This document shows, in pieces, positions 14,287-15,204 of a stretch of 15,204 nt of DNA. Numbering within the stretch: position 1 is the stretch's first letter; each line of letters opens with the position of its first letter. A program made the translations under genes and the position numbers. The DNA is from Firmicutes bacterium UBA6648 (GTDB taxonomy: Bacteria; Bacillota; Clostridia; Peptostreptococcales; Anaerovoracaceae), in contig DKLE01000175.1 in assembly GCA_002455605.1 (NCBI GenBank), positions 1-15,204 on the forward strand. Direction: 5' to 3'. The notes beneath the pieces are model-generated. The model saw nothing but the letters and a program-made list of their open reading frames with translations. It was not told the origin of the DNA and made no database searches.

Positions 14287-14315
14287 TTGACAAAGGTAAA
14301 ATACAGGAATATAAT
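14287..14315 (+). promoter_or_regulatory. Consensus sigma-A promoter of the TetR-type regulator gene
   Basis: TTGACA (14287-14292), exactly 17 nt, and TATAAT (14310-14315): a full consensus match at ideal spacing. So strong a promoter in front of a regulator gene is expected to be held down by repression. Confidence 0.9.
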
Positions 14316-14334
14316 GAGTAATAACTCAATGAGT
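14315..14334 (+). promoter_or_regulatory. Candidate self-operator of the TetR-type regulator
   Basis: Three alternating half-sites, TGAGT (14315-14319), ACTCA (14324-14328) and TGAGT (14330-14334), give two overlapping inverted repeats with 4- and 1-base centres. The first overlaps the last base of the -10 box. TGAGT-N4-ACTCA is a usual kind of TetR-family operator, and location points to autorepression. Confidence 0.65.
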
Positions 14335-14345
14335 TAGGGGTCAAT

Positions 14346-14945
14346 ATGAACAAAAGACAAGAACAAAAAGAAAGAACCAGAGAACATTTAATTCAGGTGG
14401 CATTTGAACAATTTTCAGAGAATGGACTGACTAGCACGAAAACTGCTGATATTGCGGCTGCAGCTCAGGTCTCCCACGGAACTGTTTTTTCACATTTTCC
14501 CACAAGGGAAGTACTTTTGGAAACAGTAATCGAAGATGTAGGTTCGAAGATTGCCAAACGGATGCATGAATTGGCGGAAAAATCCTGTGGGATGAAAGAG
14601 ATGCTGGAAGCTCATTTAAAAGGTATAGCTGAGTACGAAGACTTTTATATAAGGCTGATTTCAGAGGCTTCTTTGCTGGACCGGGTATCTAAAAACACGC
14701 TGATTATGATTCAATCTGCTATATCCTTTCATTTAATTCAAGTGGCCGAACAGGGGATGAAACGGAAAAAGATAAAGCAAATCCCTTTGCCTTTTCTGTT
14801 TAACACATGGCTGGGACTTATTCACTATTATTTGATGAATAAGGAACTGTTTGCACCGAAGGAGTCGGTTATATCCGTATACGGAGCTGAATGGATTGAT
14901 TATTTTATGAATTTAATTTCTCTGGAAGAGGGAGGAAATGAATAA
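14346..14945 (+). CDS. TetR/AcrR-family transcriptional regulator
   Basis: This 199-residue protein has the TetR-type DNA-binding domain at about 9-56: a first helix beginning RTREHLIQVAFEQF, then the GLTSTKTADIAAAAQVSHGTVFSHF helix-turn-helix region (27-51), with the usual T-V-F/Y-x-H-F recognition-helix end. The rest is helical and forms the ligand-binding and dimer domain, which does not show its ligand. TTAGGGG lies 6-12 nt before the ATG. Promoter and operator signals just upstream indicate self-control. Its stop codon overlaps the start of the zinc-ribbon gene by one base, so the two are translationally coupled; no efflux pump is adjacent inside the window, and the targets may lie beyond the right edge. 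Confidence 0.92.
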   Translation: MNKRQEQKERTREHLIQVAFEQFSENGLTSTKTADIAAAAQVSHGTVFSHFPTREVLLETVIEDVGSKIAKRMHELAEKSCGMKEMLEAHLKGIAEYEDFYIRLISEASLLDRVSKNTLIMIQSAISFHLIQVAEQGMKRKKIKQIPLPFLFNTWLGLIHYYLMNKELFAPKESVISVYGAEWIDYFMNLISLEEGGNE

Positions 14946-15181
14946 TGAAGACCTGTATTGCGTGCGGAATGCCAATGGCAGCAAAAGAAGATTTTGCTAT
15001 GGGTGATGAGAGTAAAGCTTACTGCAAATATTGCATGAGGCAAGATGGCTCGATGCATTCTTATGATGAAAAGCTGGAAAGCATGACTGAGTTTATTATT
15101 AAAACTCAGGGCATGGACAAAGGAGCCGCAAAAAATGCGGCAAGAAGTATGATGGAAAAGCTTCCTGCTTGGAAGAAATAA
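14945..15181 (+). CDS. Small zinc-ribbon protein
   Basis: The 78-residue protein starts in the TAATG overlap with the TetR gene. CIACGMP (Cys4, Cys7) and CKYCM (Cys27, Cys30) form a four-cysteine zinc-ribbon knuckle of the kind in the putative zinc-ribbon family PF12674. A helical tail follows (about 42-75) with several Met and Lys. Members often sit beside TetR or MerR-type regulators in clostridia, but their role is not known. A chaperone-like or co-regulatory part alongside the TetR protein is possible. AGGGAGG overlaps the end of the upstream gene and serves as ribosome binding site. The 23 bases after it to the window end show no terminator. Confidence 0.88.
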   Translation: MKTCIACGMPMAAKEDFAMGDESKAYCKYCMRQDGSMHSYDEKLESMTEFIIKTQGMDKGAAKNAARSMMEKLPAWKK

Positions 15182-15204
15182 AAAACAAATAACAAGATGA
15201 GAGC

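Noticed and set aside
1..15204. CRISPR array, transposon ends, phage or integrase genes
   Set aside because: No regularly spaced repeats, transposase motifs, attachment-site duplication or integrase signatures were seen on either strand.

Overview
The window looks like chromosomal DNA of an anaerobic, spore-forming clostridium (Firmicutes/Bacillota). The support is: A+T-rich DNA, strong AGGAGG-type ribosome binding sites, compact sigma-A promoters, the N-terminus of an anaerobic nickel carbon monoxide dehydrogenase, and a pair of cysteine-rich proteins of a type found in endospore formers. The species cannot be told from the sequence. No rRNA, tRNA, CRISPR array, transposase or phage gene was seen, and the genes look intact apart from the one cut by the left edge.

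Layout. (1) 1-259, minus strand: start of cooS, cut by the window edge. (2) 437-1641, plus: a SAM-dependent methyltransferase and a small TfoX N-terminal-domain protein behind one sigma-A promoter, closed by a strong terminator. (3) 1702-8437, plus: a five-gene copper module. It encodes a CopA-type P1B ATPase, an unrecognised lipoprotein with an internal duplication, a fusion of a heavy-metal-associated domain, a SafE/UreH-like membrane domain and a cupredoxin, and an OmpR-type response regulator with its sensor kinase. It has its own promoter with a direct repeat just upstream, and ends at a nearly perfect palindromic terminator. (4) 8558-10124, minus: two cysteine-rich proteins, probably of the spore surface. 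They are divergent from (5) 10451-11953, plus: a predicted beta-propeller plus coiled-coil protein of unknown function. (6) 12063-13262, minus: a membrane-anchored transglutaminase-like protein. (7) 13393-14270, plus: a ZIP-family metal transporter with a DtxR/MntR-like operator between promoter and gene. (8) 14287-15181, plus: a TetR-type regulator with a consensus promoter and a probable self-operator, translationally coupled to a small zinc-ribbon protein.

How the genes work together. In the copper module the sensor kinase would detect metal outside the membrane through a Cys/Met-rich segment, and the response regulator would act at the TCTCCAT repeat in front of copA. CopA exports Cu(I). 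The HMA-SafE-cupredoxin protein carries a cytosolic metal-binding domain and an outside copper site on one chain, which suggests hand-over of copper across or at the membrane. The lipoprotein would be a surface partner of unknown role. This module is the best candidate for an under-described system. Copper as the metal is inferred from family knowledge; the sequence alone does not prove it.
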